64,000 bases of DNA from Rhododendron vialii (taxonomy: Eukaryota > Streptophyta > Magnoliopsida > Ericales > Ericaceae). Below, one piece after another: positions 25,050-36,674 of the stretch. How positions within the stretch are numbered: position 1 is the stretch's first letter; every line of letters begins with the position of its first letter. The stretch lies in assembly GCF_030253575.1 (NCBI RefSeq), contig NC_080568.1:31647001-31711000 (forward strand), given 5' to 3'. Position numbers and translations under genes: made by a program. The notes beneath the pieces are model-generated. The model did no database searches. It was not told the origin of the DNA and worked only from the letters and a program-made list of their open reading frames with translations.

Positions 25050-26310
25050 GATTTATATTTTTTAAAGTACGAGTCCACTTTATTAATAAGTCCCAATCAA
25101 ACAAATTATGTCAAGTAGACTCCTGGCTGTACAGCTATACTCTTTAATTTCAGAGAATTACAAAATATGAGAAAGAGAGAAGAAAGCAGGAAATCCATAC
25201 AGGAAAGTGAAGGCAAAACCTATCACTAAGGAGGGGTCCCTTAGGGCCTGTGTTGCTGGGGGTGTTAGGAACGGGGATAAGAGAGGGAGGGGGATAAGGG
25301 CAGGAGAGGGGTAAGGGAGATGGATGGTGTTCGGTGGGGGATAAGGGAGAGGGGGAGAGTTTATGCCCTTGGAGGGGCCTTAGCCAATCCACCTCCTAGG
25401 GTAAGCTTATACGGGTGGGGAGAAAGGAGGGGAAGACCAAATTGACCCTCAAATCTTTTTTGTATTTCCAATGTAATTATTTAATGAGGGCAATTAAGCA
25501 AATTCATACATCATCCACTCTTATCCATCCATATCAAGTACTACTCAAACTAAGTATAAGCTAAACCTCCCTCATAACATATATATCTCTTATCATCCTT
25601 GTTCCTTATCCACCAAAAACATTATCCGTCCGACAAACGGGCCCTTAATAAAGTTCAGGATATTCAGAACAACTTGACCACTAACCACTATTTTATGTTG
25701 AAATACAAGAAGATTTCGTTCCTTCCAAATGAAATAAACAGTAGCAGCCGAGGAACATTTCATAACTAGGCTTTGCCCGTACCTACAGCACTACCCACGT
25801 CGACATGATTACTTGAAAAACAAATTGATGGCATTTTTTGTAATAAATTTGAAAAAGTGGGGGTACATTCTTAAGAGTAGGAGAACACACATTTAGCCAT
25901 TGAATCAATTCAATCCTAACCATTACAACAACTTATCTTTTCAAGGATCCTACACCCTTCGGTTTTGTATTAGATTCTACTCTTGAAACCATCCCCTTCG
26001 ACAGAATGGACAAACTACTCCAGCAAAGCTCCCAATTGGTGGTTGGCCCGGCCCTCCAGTAGAAGACGACTTACTCCACAAAGTGGACCACACAGATGTT
26101 GAAGCATATAAGAGCATTCAAAGAAGAGAATAAGTGCTTATGGGTTTCCTTCTCACAGCCACATAAAGGGCTGGTCTCATCCACAGCCATCCCCCATTGA
26201 TTGATGGGCCATCTGTCCTTAGTACTAAGTTTCTCTTGAGCAGCTAACCAAATGATGAAAGCCCAACGTGGAACATTTTTAGTAAACCAAGCCAATTTTT
26301 TCCAAAGGCT
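25050..26310 (-). mobile_element. 5'-truncated LINE fragment (zf-RVT domain)
   Basis: On the minus strand about 26295-26090 encodes a reverse-transcriptase zinc-binding (zf-RVT) segment: WAFIIWLAAQEKLSTKDRW, then WGM..DETSPLCGCEKETHKHLF. Near 25760-25700 follows the typical LINE C-terminal phrase YFIWKERNEI. A 3' UTR-like stretch ends at about 25050 in an A-rich tail after attaataaag. Frames are broken, so this is a dead L1-type copy. A PIF/Harbinger MITE (25244-25644) was inserted between the coding end and the tail. The 5' limit is uncertain and may extend to about 26600. Confidence 0.65.
25244..25644. mobile_element. PIF/Harbinger-like MITE
   Basis: The ends gggcctgtgttgctgg and gtccgacaaacgggccc are inverse-related, and the element is flanked by TTA on both sides (25241-25243 and 25645-25647). 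TTA is the PIF/Harbinger target duplication. It has no coding capacity and is nested in a LINE fragment. Confidence 0.75.
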
Positions 26311-26840
26311 GAATAGGAAATTTTGTCCTCACTCCTTTAGAGCTAGGAAGCCACACAACCAAATCCTCAGTAGTACGATCAGGATGTAAGGTTGCATGAA
26401 TTTTGGTTGATAATGGATTGAGTGATTCTGTTTCGATCTAGATCTTGGTCACCTCTATTGACCTTGATGGAATATAGACGATATACTTTAGATTCAGGGA
26501 AACACCAAGATCATAAATCACTTCTTCTCCAAACCTTTAGTACAAGGGTTCTAAAGGGTGTCAATTGTCAATCCAAAGGAACGTGGACGGACAATTACTC
26601 TGCAATAAACTAAAGGTTATTATGAGATGAGGCATGGTTTTGCCACTTTTAATCTTTTATTAGCTTGACATGGAGTATTGGGATTAAATCATATGTTTGG
26701 GATCTTTTGTAGTGTACAAGACGGAAGATAAAAGGTTTTGAAAAATAAATAAGGGGACTTGACTTTTATTTTAAGTTGTTAAAAAACATGAATAGATAAA
26801 AAAAATCCAAGTCCTTTTCCTTTATAAAAAATTGGTGAGA

Positions 26841-28408
26841 GGTCCACTATAGCATATTTGTAACCTACTAAATCCACTTCTAAATTTCATAACCCCTCTA
26901 GTCCACTAATATAGTTATATAACCTAATAACTTTAATTTACTTAAAAAGAGAGATTTTTCAAGACCAAATAACCCTCCTATATAACATGTAGAGAGAGAA
27001 ACCCTAGATCACAAAACAGATCTGAGCCTCCCCTCGCCGCCCCCCCCCCCCCCCCCGGTGAACTATCCGCCTCCAAATTCTCCACACCGACGAGCTCTCC
27101 CTCACTCACCACGAACTGGATTGGGCCCGCGCTGCCGGTGCACCCCTCTTCCCCCCTCACCCTACTCGCTGCTAGTGCGCCCATCCTCCTCGTCGGGCTG
27201 CCCCTCGTCGCCGTCGTGGCTGAGTTCTAGTCCTCCATCACCGCGACAACTGCCGCCCCAAGTACCCATCTTCCCGTCGCCGTCCCTCTGCCATTGTGTA
27301 CATCAGTCATCGTCACTGTTGCTTATAATCTAGAGTTTGGTATATTTCAGAGCTTATTTTATTTGTTTACGAGGCTAGTGTTCATGCCATAGTTGGGTCT
27401 CCCCTTTTGATTTCTTAATCTAACAACTTTTCACCTTGTTCTTGTCGTTATTGATGAATAATGGAGTAAATTAGTCACTACAAACTACCACTATTATGAT
27501 TCATTTATTCGATCATTATTTTCAAATTATATTCATAAAATTATCAGGTTATATTTGTGCTTTTCATCAACCACTTATTGATTTGGTCCGCGCAGCGGCT
27601 TCTCTGACTTGCTTCTGATATATTTGGAGTTTTTTGAATAAATATATAAGATTATATGTGTGTTTTTTTTAGGGCTAGACATATAAGGTTGGAACAAGTT
27701 GTGTTTTTTGAAAAAATATATAAGGTTATATGTGTGCTTTTTGTGTCACACAAAAAATATATTTTTGTGTGTTTTTGTTGTTATATAATGTCATTTTTTA
27801 AAAACATTCTTAGTTAGAGAGAGATATAATAATATATAACATTATATTGTTATATATAACATTTTAGATTAGAAGTATTCTATGTTATTTAATAAAGAGA
27901 ACATATAACATTATATATGACATTTTGTATCGTGTAACGTTATATATGAGCTTCTATCATATATTACGGTATATACTCCGTTATCGATCACTTATTGAAT
28001 TGGTCCACGTAAGCGGCCTCTCCAACTTATACGTGAAAATATGTGATTTGAAGTATAACGTTAAAAAATCAATACAAGAAAAATAGGAAAAAACAAAAAG
28101 AGAAATTTGTCACATATATAACGTTAAATGTTAAGTGTAGCGGGTTCAATAAAAAAATCGAGAAAAATGCAAAAATACGTTTTTTGTTATACATATAACG
28201 TTATATGTGGCGTGATGGCATCGGCGGCGGTGGCTTGATTGCAACAAAAACGAAAAAAAAAAAATGGAAAAAATAGATTTTCGTGTTAGCCAAACAAGGC
28301 CCTTGTTTCTTCGGTAGGGTATTTTTGTCATTAAAATTATTAATGGACTTAGTAGGTTATGAAATTTAGAAGTGGACTAAATGGGTTTAGAAACTGCTAT
28401 AGTGGACC
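26841..28408. mobile_element. 1.57-kb TIR element with GC-rich cargo
   Basis: Long terminal inverted repeats: the left reads ggtccactatagca.. ..ccacttctaaatttcataac, and the right carries the inverse of the same phrases (gttatgaaatttagaagtgg, tgctatagtggacc). Homology runs for about 80-100 bp on each side. The interior starts with an aaccctag leader and a run of 17 C (27040-27056), then a GC-rich pyrimidine-heavy block to about 27300. After that comes AT-rich DNA with repeated ataacgttatat-like modules. The GC-rich block looks like captured gene or 5'-UTR sequence, as in Pack-MULEs. Its open frame is low-complexity, and I do not call a gene. No target duplication was identified. Confidence 0.65.
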
Positions 28409-29130
28409 TATGTAAAATTCTCTATTTTCTTTAACTAGACAAGATACACCTCCCCATTTTCCTAAAAAATAATCTAGTTTTTCAAGTCAAATAAGCTAGA
28501 AAAGAAATAAGTTATTATTCATAATTGTTAACAAACACTCTTTATTAATTTTTTTTAAAGCAAATGTGCTAAATAAATAGATTATAGTAGTAAGTTCTAG
28601 CAAACAAGGCCAATAACCAATTAACTTGATTTTTGTGCATGAATGATTTCTATACAGAAATTTGCCCGGTTTCATTTAAAAATAAAAATGCGATAAAATA
28701 ATTAAGCACTCTGGCCCTATCCATTATATTTCTTGACTACGACCGATATTAAATAGGGTATTTCATAAATCAAGGGAGGGTCAATTTTTCATTTAAATTT
28801 TGTAAGGTAGTTTTGCCCTACAAATTTACAACTGTGCCAACATTTCCTCAAATTTGTATTTAAGTTTGAGTTGGTCCATTGAAATGTTTAGTAAATTTTT
28901 TATCTAGATGCAAGCAAAAGTACAAAAAAAAAAAAGAGTCCATAACACAATTTGGAAAAACGTGATTTTGGACCTAAGCCATTCGATATACTTGAGCCTT
29001 TCGGAATCGAATGGTCATGATACAATAATTCTTTAGATTGTGTTTTAAAGTAGAAATTGAATCCTCTTCGGTTTTTAATTTGGATCGAATGAGACACTCT
29101 AAATCTGAATCGTTCTATTGTTGTAATGCA
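28409..29130. other. AT-rich intergenic DNA
   Basis: No coding, RNA or transposon signature is recognised. Only homopolymer runs and short open frames are present. Confidence 0.6.
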
Positions 29131-29136
29131 TTGATT

Positions 29137-29279
29137 CTTTTTTACAAGTGGAGTGGAATGTAGTTGGTGCCTCTTTTATACCTTCATGTACATGGTTAGA
29201 ATTCGATTTCCGTAAGCATCAATCTCCCTCTCCAAATTTCTAACATTAGAATTAATGAATGTCAAAAAAAAAAAAAAAG
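29137..29279 (+). mobile_element. Possible SINE with poly(A) tail
   Basis: A stretch of about 140 bp carries a pol III box-like phrase (gtagttggtgcc, then ggttagaattcgatttcc) and ends in 15 A residues. It is bracketed by tgattctt on both sides (about 29129 and 29283). The pattern fits a tRNA-derived SINE with a short target duplication, but the B box is imperfect. Confidence 0.4.
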
Positions 29280-29519
29280 AGTGATTCTTAGCAATAAATA
29301 ATCTCTAATCAAATCCGAATAAATTGATTATACGAGTTCAAATTTGGACTCTCTCTCCCAGTCCAAGAATCCGAACGTATTTTAAGTGATAGGTATCGTC
29401 ACATAAAACCCACTCGACACACAAAAGTTTCTCGAACCGCCACTTGATATCCACCGGGTAAACGAAAATTTTCTCGGTGTGTTATATTGGTGGGACACAG
29501 GCTTTTCTAGGGAAAGTTC

Positions 29520-29767
29520 GATGGAAGTTCAAGAACTTGGTCTTTATTTGGGTCAGGCTTCATCGAGGGTCCTACCCGCTCTGATAATCATCATATGAAC
29601 CGCGAATCGCTCAACTATCACGCAGCTGTTTGTATCTATCTGTGTACGTATCCATCGGTTTTAAGGATCTTCTTCAATCTCTTTGCAAGTTCTTGAATCA
29701 TTCTACGGTTGATGAAGCGCGACAATTCCGTTAGTACCAGCAGAAACCCTAACTTTCACATTGGAGG
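29520..29767 (+). other. Putative 5'-UTR first exon of the MRS2 gene
   Basis: A non-repetitive stretch ends in a good splice donor (CATTGGAG|GTAACC, intron from 29768). The next plausible host acceptor on this strand is CCTTGCAG|CATTC at 41733/41734, 20 bp before the MRS2 start codon. Without the 11.1-kb Copia insertion the intron would be about 0.88 kb, a usual size for a 5'-UTR intron. The exon has an ATG at 29712 in a different frame from the transporter, which would act as an upstream open frame. The exon start and the link to MRS2 are inference. Confidence 0.45.
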
Positions 29768-30208
29768 TAACCGGCTCTAATTTCCTCTCCTCGACTCGTT
29801 TGTTCTTGTGTTGTTAATGTAGAAAACAATTAGTGTTTTACGAATCATGCTTAGTGAATTGAGCTCAATCTGTTTAGTACTGTTCATTGGCCGCCGAGTT
29901 CGGGTGGCGAGTATCTGAAGGAGCGAAGAAGCTCCCTTTGTTGGAATAGAATCCCAATTCGGTTCATATGTAGGGTTTCCTGATGAATTTGCTGAATTAG
30001 GAACGGTTCACGTGTTTGTGATTGTTGGCGGTACGATAAAAGAAGTGACTGCTCATAAAACAAGTTTCAACTTCGAAGTTCAGAGATTTAACGCGTTTTA
30101 GCTGTAATTATTCCGGAAAAGGTTCCAATTTTAATTAAGAAGACGAGGTAGATTAGCAAACAGAGTGAATAAAGAAGATAAGGAACAATAGGCGGGTACA
30201 ATGAGGAT

Positions 30209-30654
30209 TGTTGCGGAAACTAAGGACCAAACCAGAACACAAACACACACACAAACACAGAGACAAAGATTTACGTGGTTCCCCAAAATCGGGTACATCC
30301 ACGGGGGGCAGCCGGATTATATTTAGGAGGAGGAGGATTACAAATCACTCTAACTCACACTCACTCACAGACTGATACAAATGCATACATATGCAGCTCT
30401 CAAACTCTCACTGATTTTCCCACACCAAATACAAGTGCAGAAGGCTCAATTTATAGGCAAAGAATAGAGCCCTGTTCAACAGCCATGCTTATGGCATTAA
30501 TTTCAAACCATGCGTGAGATCTTCTGCAAATGTGCAGATCTTTCCATTGTCAAGAAAGACTGCTAGTCTTTGACAAACAAGAATGGGCAGATCTTTCCAT
30601 TGTCAAGAAAGACTGCTAGTCTTTGACAAATGAGAATGAAGCCAAATCTCAACA
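30209..30654 (-). repeat. Copia LTR (left outer, minus orientation)
   Basis: A 446-bp LTR starting TGTTGCGG and ending ATCTCAACA on the plus strand, which is TGTTGAG..CGCAACA in element orientation. It differs from the other two LTRs at only one or two positions. It contains two tandem copies of a hairpin-forming motif. Confidence 0.95.
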
Positions 30655-30708
30655 ATCTCCACCTTGGCGACAATTCTCCAAAGGTCCGATGCTGCCCCCA
30701 ATGCGCCC

Positions 30709-33700
30709 TTAGGCGCTCTGAACCGGAGAGATGTTGATCAAGTCCAAACAATGATTGAACTTGATCCCAGTAACAACCTTCGTCAACATATCAGCTGGGT
30801 TGTCTGCAGTGGCAATCTTCTCAAGCAATATGTCCCCTTCTTCTAGAATTTCCCGAACAAAGTGAAAACGGACATCTATATGCTTTGTCCTGGTATGGTG
30901 CACCTGATTCTTTGCCAAATGAATGGCACTCTGACTATCGCAATAGACATTGATGTGCTCCTGTTTGGCACCCAAATCACCAATCAAACCCTGCAACCAG
31001 ATGGCTTCTTTTATGGCCTCAGTCACAGCCATATATTCAGCCTCCGTAGTAGATAGTGCAACCGTGGACTGTAAAGTCGAACGCCAACTAACTGGTCCTC
31101 CTGCCATAGTGAAAACATAACCAGTAATTGACCGCCTCTTATCCAGATCACCAGCGTAATCTGAATCTACATAACCAACTGCAAGCTGATCACCAAATTT
31201 CTGATCTCTCCCAAATTTTAGGCCAACATTAACTGTGCCCTGAATGTATCTAAGAATCCATTTCACAGCCTGCCAGTGACCCTTTCCTGGATCATGCATA
31301 TATCTACTAACCATACTGACAGCGTGTGAAATATCGGGTCTGGTACATACCATTGCATACATCAAGGATCCCACAGCGTTGGCATACGGAACTTGGGCCA
31401 TCTGTTTTCGTTCCGCATCAGTACGAGGTGACATCGAAGCGCTGAGCTTAAAGTGCGGGGCTAATGGTGTACTCACGGGTTTAGCTTTGCCATCTATGCC
31501 AAACCGTTGAAGTACAGTCTTCAGATACTGAGTCTGCGATAAGCAAACTGTGCCCTGCTTCCTGTTGCGCTGAATCTCCATCCCAATGACCTTCTTTGCT
31601 TCTCCAAGGTCTTTCATTTCGAATTCTGAACTCAGTTGTGCCTTCAACCGAGAAATCTCCACCTTGCTCTTAGATGCAATTAGCATATCATCAACATATA
31701 AGAGCAAATAGATAAAGGAACCATCCCGAAGTTTACGAAAGTAAACACAATGGTCAAAACTGCTGCGAGTATACCTCTGCGTAGCCATAAACTGATCAAA
31801 TCTCTTGTACCATTGTCGTGGCGACTGCTTTAGGCCATATAGTGACTTGCGAAGACGGCAAGCCCAATTTTCCTTTCCGGAGACCTTGAAACCATCTGGT
31901 TGTGACATATAGATCTCTTCGTCCAAGTCGCCGTGCAAAAATGCAGTCTTAACATCGAGTTGCTGTAACTCGAGGTCGTACTGCGCAACCAAAGATAATA
32001 GAATGCGGATCGATGCATGCTTCACCACCGGAGAGAAGACCTCATTGTAGTCAATCCCTTCGCGCTGAGCATAACCCTTTGCCACCAATCTGGCCTTATG
32101 TCTAACACCACCCTTGACCGAACTGTCCTCTTTGTTGGCGTAGACCCATTTGCATCCTATTGCTTTATTCCCTTTGGGAAGTGGTACCAGCTCCCAAGTC
32201 TTATTCTTGTGAAGAGAACTCATCTCCTCATTCATAGCCTGCTTCCATTGAGAACTGTCAGAACCTGAAACGGCCTCCCTATACGTATTCGGAACACCTG
32301 TGATAACCGAAAGGGCGTATGCAACCATACCATCATATCGGGCAGGTTTTCGAATCTCCCTCCTCGGACGGCTAGTAGCAATAGACTGTGTTGGCGCTAT
32401 AGCCTCGGGAACTGAAACATCATCAGACTCAGAACTTGAATCTGAAACATCACTGTGGTGCTCCTGTGGTGGCGAAATGGTAGGAACTTGAACTACAGGA
32501 ACCTCTAGCTCCACCTGCTCTGACTGCTCCACCTGATCTGAACACCCTGGAATGGTGTTAACCTTTCGAGAGTTGGTTTGAAGCATGGCCGACTCATCGA
32601 AAGTAACATCTCGGCTGGTAATAATCTTCTTAGACTCCGGGCACCAGAGTCTATAGGCCTTTACACCTGGAGTAAAGCCAACAAATATAGCCTTCCTAGC
32701 TCGAGGATCCAGCTTAGATTCTGTGACATGAAAATAAGCAGGACAACCAAATACATGCAGCCGATCGTAATCAATCGAAGATTGACCAAAATATACCTCC
32801 ATGGGAGTCCGTCCGCCAAGTGCCTCTGACGGTAGCCTGTTGATCAACTGACAGGCATAGGCGACTGCCTCTCCCCAAAATACTTTGCTCAAACCGGCGT
32901 TGGACAACATACACCGCACCTTAGTCACCAAAGTACGGTTCATCCTCTCTGCAACTCCATTTTGCTGTGGAGTCTTCGCTGCGGTGAAATGTCGGACTAT
33001 CCCCTCCTCCTGACAGATTTTGAGAAAGGGATCTGAAGTATACTCACCACCGTTGTCTGACCGAAGTACCTTGATTTTTCTGCCAGTCTGAGTCTCCACC
33101 CTCTGCTTCCAACGGAGGAAAGTGTCAAGGACCTCATCCTTGCGTTGCATGGGATAAACCCATACTCTCCGTGAAAAATCATCAATAAACGTGACAAACC
33201 ACCGTTTGCCACCAAAAGTTGCTGTCATTGTGGGCCCCCAAACATCTGAATGAACATAATCCAGAATACCCTTCGTACAATGAACTGCGGTGCCAAATTT
33301 GACCCTGGTCTGTTTGCCCAGAACACAGTGCTCACAGAATCCAAACTTCCCTGTCTTGGCCCCCTTAAGGAGACCTTTCTTCATCAATCCTTGTAAAGCT
33401 TTCTCTCCGGCATGACCTAGGCGCATGTGCCAGAGTCGGGAAATGTCATCTGTAGCATCATCTGAGCTGCTGCTGGAGATGGCTACTCCTCCTGTAACTG
33501 TGCGCCCGTCGAGGAAGTATAAATTTCCTCTCCGAGTGCCTTTCAGGACCACTAATGCACCATGGGTTACTTTCAGAGCTCCACCTTCTAAAGTAATCTT
33601 GTAACCTTTTGCATCCAAGGTTCCAAGAGAAATCAAATTTTTCTTCAAATCCGGGACATACCGGACATCTGTCAAAAGCTTGGTTGTACCGTTGCGCAAC

Positions 33701-34827
33701 TTGAGTCGGATTGTACCTATCCCCTGAGTTTTGCAGGCATTGTCATTGCCCATCAAAACTACGCCACCGTCAATCTCTTGAAAGTTTGAGAACCAGTCCC
33801 GATGGGGACACATATGGTAGGTACATCCCGAGTCCAGAATCCATTCATCTGAATTTGTGTCTGATGAAACAATCAAGGCTGATGCCAAGTCGTCAACCTC
33901 TCCTCTTGCAACATTTGCTCGTTGTTGTTGTTGTTCCTTGATTTTGGGGCAATCCTTCTTCCAGTGCCCCGTTTCATGACAGTAAGCACACTCATCCTTT
34001 GCAATCTGCTTCCTATCACCGGATTTCTGATTCCTTTCAGCTGATTTGCCTTTTGACCTGGACCTGGACTGTCTCCTCCCGGACTGTCTATTCCTCGATT
34101 CAGTCCTTCCCCTTACTGATAGTGCTGATGAAGAGGGATCCCGATGAACTTGTTGATCCTTCTTCCGTACCTCGTTGTTAATCAAAGTAGAGCAAACGTC
34201 ATTAAAACGAATTTCATCTTTTCCATACAGTAAGGTAGTAACCAAGTGGTCATATGTATCAGGCAAAGAATTTATCAACAAAAGTGCCTTATCCTCATCG
34301 TCAATTTTAACATCAAGGTTTTGCAAATCGGCCAAAATTTTATTGAAACTATTTAGATGTTCGTTCATTGACGCACCTTGTTGATACTGAAAACGATACA
34401 GTCTCTTCTTCAGGTAGAGTCTGTTCTCTATGCTCTTCGTCATGTACTTGCTCTCTAATTTCTGCCACAACTCCTTGGCTGAATTGTCCCTCATGACGGA
34501 ATACTTGATGTCTTTGGACAAACAAAGACGGATCGTGCCACAAGCTTGCCGATTAAGCTTGTCCCAATCGGAGGTGGACATATCCTCAGGACGATCCTCC
34601 AAAGTGAATTCCAAATCTTGTTGATTTAGAATATCCAAAACTTCGCATTGCCACATGCCGAAGTTAATTGTGCCATCGAACTTATCCACTTCGAATTTGG
34701 CATTCGAAACCGAGGTCCTCCTCATGTAGGAACTGACCGAGGGCTCGTCTGAAGTCTTCTTATCTGATGATTTGTCCATAGGTGTTGAAGAAACAACACT
34801 AGGGCTCTCCTCGTCGATGCTGGACAT
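30709..34827 (-). CDS. Copia gag-pol polyprotein (copy 1)
   Basis: A 1372-residue uninterrupted frame with the same domain order as copy 2: Gag, CCHC zinc knuckle, aspartic protease, GAG-pre-integrase, integrase, reverse transcriptase, RNase H. It differs from the copy 2 protein at about two residues. The order protease, integrase, RT, RNase H defines Copia, and the Gag and Pol sequence style resembles tobacco Tnt1. Confidence 0.95.
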   Translation of the reverse strand: MSSIDEESPSVVSSTPMDKSSDKKTSDEPSVSSYMRRTSVSNAKFEVDKFDGTINFGMWQCEVLDILNQQDLEFTLEDRPEDMSTSDWDKLNRQACGTIRLCLSKDIKYSVMRDNSAKELWQKLESKYMTKSIENRLYLKKRLYRFQYQQGASMNEHLNSFNKILADLQNLDVKIDDEDKALLLINSLPDTYDHLVTTLLYGKDEIRFNDVCSTLINNEVRKKDQQVHRDPSSSALSVRGRTESRNRQSGRRQSRSRSKGKSAERNQKSGDRKQIAKDECAYCHETGHWKKDCPKIKEQQQQRANVARGEVDDLASALIVSSDTNSDEWILDSGCTYHMCPHRDWFSNFQEIDGGVVLMGNDNACKTQGIGTIRLKLRNGTTKLLTDVRYVPDLKKNLISLGTLDAKGYKITLEGGALKVTHGALVVLKGTRRGNLYFLDGRTVTGGVAISSSSSDDATDDISRLWHMRLGHAGEKALQGLMKKGLLKGAKTGKFGFCEHCVLGKQTRVKFGTAVHCTKGILDYVHSDVWGPTMTATFGGKRWFVTFIDDFSRRVWVYPMQRKDEVLDTFLRWKQRVETQTGRKIKVLRSDNGGEYTSDPFLKICQEEGIVRHFTAAKTPQQNGVAERMNRTLVTKVRCMLSNAGLSKVFWGEAVAYACQLINRLPSEALGGRTPMEVYFGQSSIDYDRLHVFGCPAYFHVTESKLDPRARKAIFVGFTPGVKAYRLWCPESKKIITSRDVTFDESAMLQTNSRKVNTIPGCSDQVEQSEQVELEVPVVQVPTISPPQEHHSDVSDSSSESDDVSVPEAIAPTQSIATSRPRREIRKPARYDGMVAYALSVITGVPNTYREAVSGSDSSQWKQAMNEEMSSLHKNKTWELVPLPKGNKAIGCKWVYANKEDSSVKGGVRHKARLVAKGYAQREGIDYNEVFSPVVKHASIRILLSLVAQYDLELQQLDVKTAFLHGDLDEEIYMSQPDGFKVSGKENWACRLRKSLYGLKQSPRQWYKRFDQFMATQRYTRSSFDHCVYFRKLRDGSFIYLLLYVDDMLIASKSKVEISRLKAQLSSEFEMKDLGEAKKVIGMEIQRNRKQGTVCLSQTQYLKTVLQRFGIDGKAKPVSTPLAPHFKLSASMSPRTDAERKQMAQVPYANAVGSLMYAMVCTRPDISHAVSMVSRYMHDPGKGHWQAVKWILRYIQGTVNVGLKFGRDQKFGDQLAVGYVDSDYAGDLDKRRSITGYVFTMAGGPVSWRSTLQSTVALSTTEAEYMAVTEAIKEAIWLQGLIGDLGAKQEHINVYCDSQSAIHLAKNQVHHTRTKHIDVRFHFVREILEEGDILLEKIATADNPADMLTKVVTGIKFNHCLDLINISPVQSA

Positions 34828-35526
34828 CCAACGAAGTCAAAAGCGAGAGTTTTACCGCTGAAAATACTCCCAACAGATTTTTCGGAACGGAATCTCGAAA
34901 AACGGGGCACGGGGTTGGATCTGGAACGTCGAGATAGTCAAAATCGACTACTCACGGGCGAAAAACGGAGTCCGGACGGCTCCGAAAACACAGAAAACAA
35001 ATTTTAGGAAAATTCTGCTGACTGGATGATTGACTGGACCACTTTTGCTGAGGTGTCGAACACGTGGCACCCACCTGGCGCTGACGTGGAATGACATGCG
35101 GACTGCTGACGTGGTTGATGACTCAGCACATATGGGTCCCGTTTGGTGACGTGTCTGATGACTGGGCAGGTGATGTGGCGGATGACAGCGCCATGTGGTA
35201 CTGATGGAGCGATGACATGTTGCTGACTGGATGATGACATCTTGCTGATGTCATCGTCTTCAACCTGCAGTTGCGCGTGGAAACGTATCACAAGCGCGTC
35301 AGATTCATTTTCTGATTTGACTGCTTAAGCGCAACTTTGACCGGGAAGGTGTGGTTCACCCCGACGTCGGATGAAGGCTTATTATACCTTCCCGAAATCG
35401 TCTCGACGAGACGAACAAGATGGACAGATTAGATCGTATTTTCGAGCTGTTTCGAAAAAACGCAGATTCGAACAGAGGCAAAAACAGAATGTTGCTTTGT
35501 GTTTTGGCTTCCCAAGCTCTGATAAC

Positions 35527-35972
35527 TGTTGAGATTTGGCTTCATTCTCGTTTGTCAAAGACTAGCAGTCTTTCTTGACAATGGAAAGATCTGCCCATTC
35601 TTGTTTGTCAAAGACTAGCAGTCTTTCTTGACAATGGAAAGATCTGCACATTTGCAGAAGATCTCACGCATGGTTTGAAATTAATGCCATAAGCATGGCT
35701 GTTGAACAGGGCTCTATTCTTTGCTTATAAATTGAGCCTTCTGCACTTGTATTTGGTGTGGGAAAATCAGTGAGAGTTTGAGAGCTGCATATGTATGCAT
35801 TTGTATCAGTCTGTGAGTGAGTGTGAGTTAGAGTGATTTGTAATCCTCCTCCTCCTAAATATAATCCGGCTGCCCCCCGTGGATGTACCCGATTTTGGGG
35901 AACCACGTAAATCTTTGTCTCTGTGTTTGTGTGTGTGTTTGTGTTCTGGTTTGGTCCTTAGTTTCCGCAACA
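35527..35972 (+). repeat. Copia LTR (central, shared)
   Basis: A 446-bp LTR, TGTTGAG to CGCAACA. It is followed directly by att and tggtatcagagc, the usual plant initiator-Met tRNA primer-binding site. It is the 5' LTR of copy 2. Its outer edge abuts the leader of copy 1. Confidence 0.95.
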
Positions 35973-36674
35973 ATTGGTATCAGAGCTTGGGAAGCCAAAA
36001 CACAAAGCAACATTCTGTTTTTGCCTCTGTTCGAATCTGCGTTTTTTCGAAACAGCTCGAAAATACGATCTAATCTGTCCATCTTGTTCGTCTCGTCGAG
36101 ACGATTTCGGGAAGGTATAATAAGCCTTCATCCGACGTCGGGGTGAACCACACCTTCCCGGTCAAAGTTGCGCTTAAGCAGTCAAATCAGAAAATGTATC
36201 TGACGCGCTTGTGATACGTTTCCACGCGCAACTGCAGGTTGAAGACGATGACATCAGCAAGATGTCATCATCCAGTCAGCAACATGTCATCGCTCCATCA
36301 GTACCACATGGCGCTGTCATCCGCCACATCACCTGCCCAGTCATCAGACACGTCACCAAACGGGACCCATATGTGCTGAGTCATCAACCACGTCAGCAGT
36401 CCGCGTGTCATTCCACGTCAGCGCCAGGTGGGTGCCACGTGTTCGACACCTCAGCAAAAGTGGTCCAGTCAATCATCCAGTCAGCAGAATTTTCCTAAAA
36501 TTTGTTTTCTGTGTTTTCGGAGCCGTCCGGACTCCGTTTTTCGCCCGTGAGTAGTCGATTTTGACTATCTCGACGTTCCAGATCCAACCCCGTGCCCCGT
36601 TTTTCGAGATTCCGTTCCGAAAAATCTGTTGGGAGTATTTTCAGCGGTAAAACTCTCGCTTTTGACTTCGTTGG

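Larger units (their letters stand above)
30209..35526 (-). mobile_element. Tnt1-like Copia copy 1, lacking its own 5' LTR
   Basis: Minus-strand Copia element of the Tork/Tnt1 type with a 3' LTR (30209-30654), a polypurine tract, one long open gag-pol frame and a leader of about 0.7 kb. At its 5' side the leader reaches the primer-binding-site region and then abuts, at 35527, an LTR in the opposite (plus) orientation that serves copy 2. The internal region is practically identical to copy 2. It looks coding-intact and very young, but lacks a properly oriented 5' LTR. Confidence 0.9.

Noticed and set aside
27058-27333. Open frame of 91 codons rich in Pro and Ser
   Set aside because: Low-complexity translation of a pyrimidine-rich cargo segment after a poly-C run, with no recognisable domain.
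31830-34910. Many short open frames antisense or frame-shifted to the Copia gag-pol frame
   Set aside because: They recur identically in both copies as shadows of the long frame and have no independent support.
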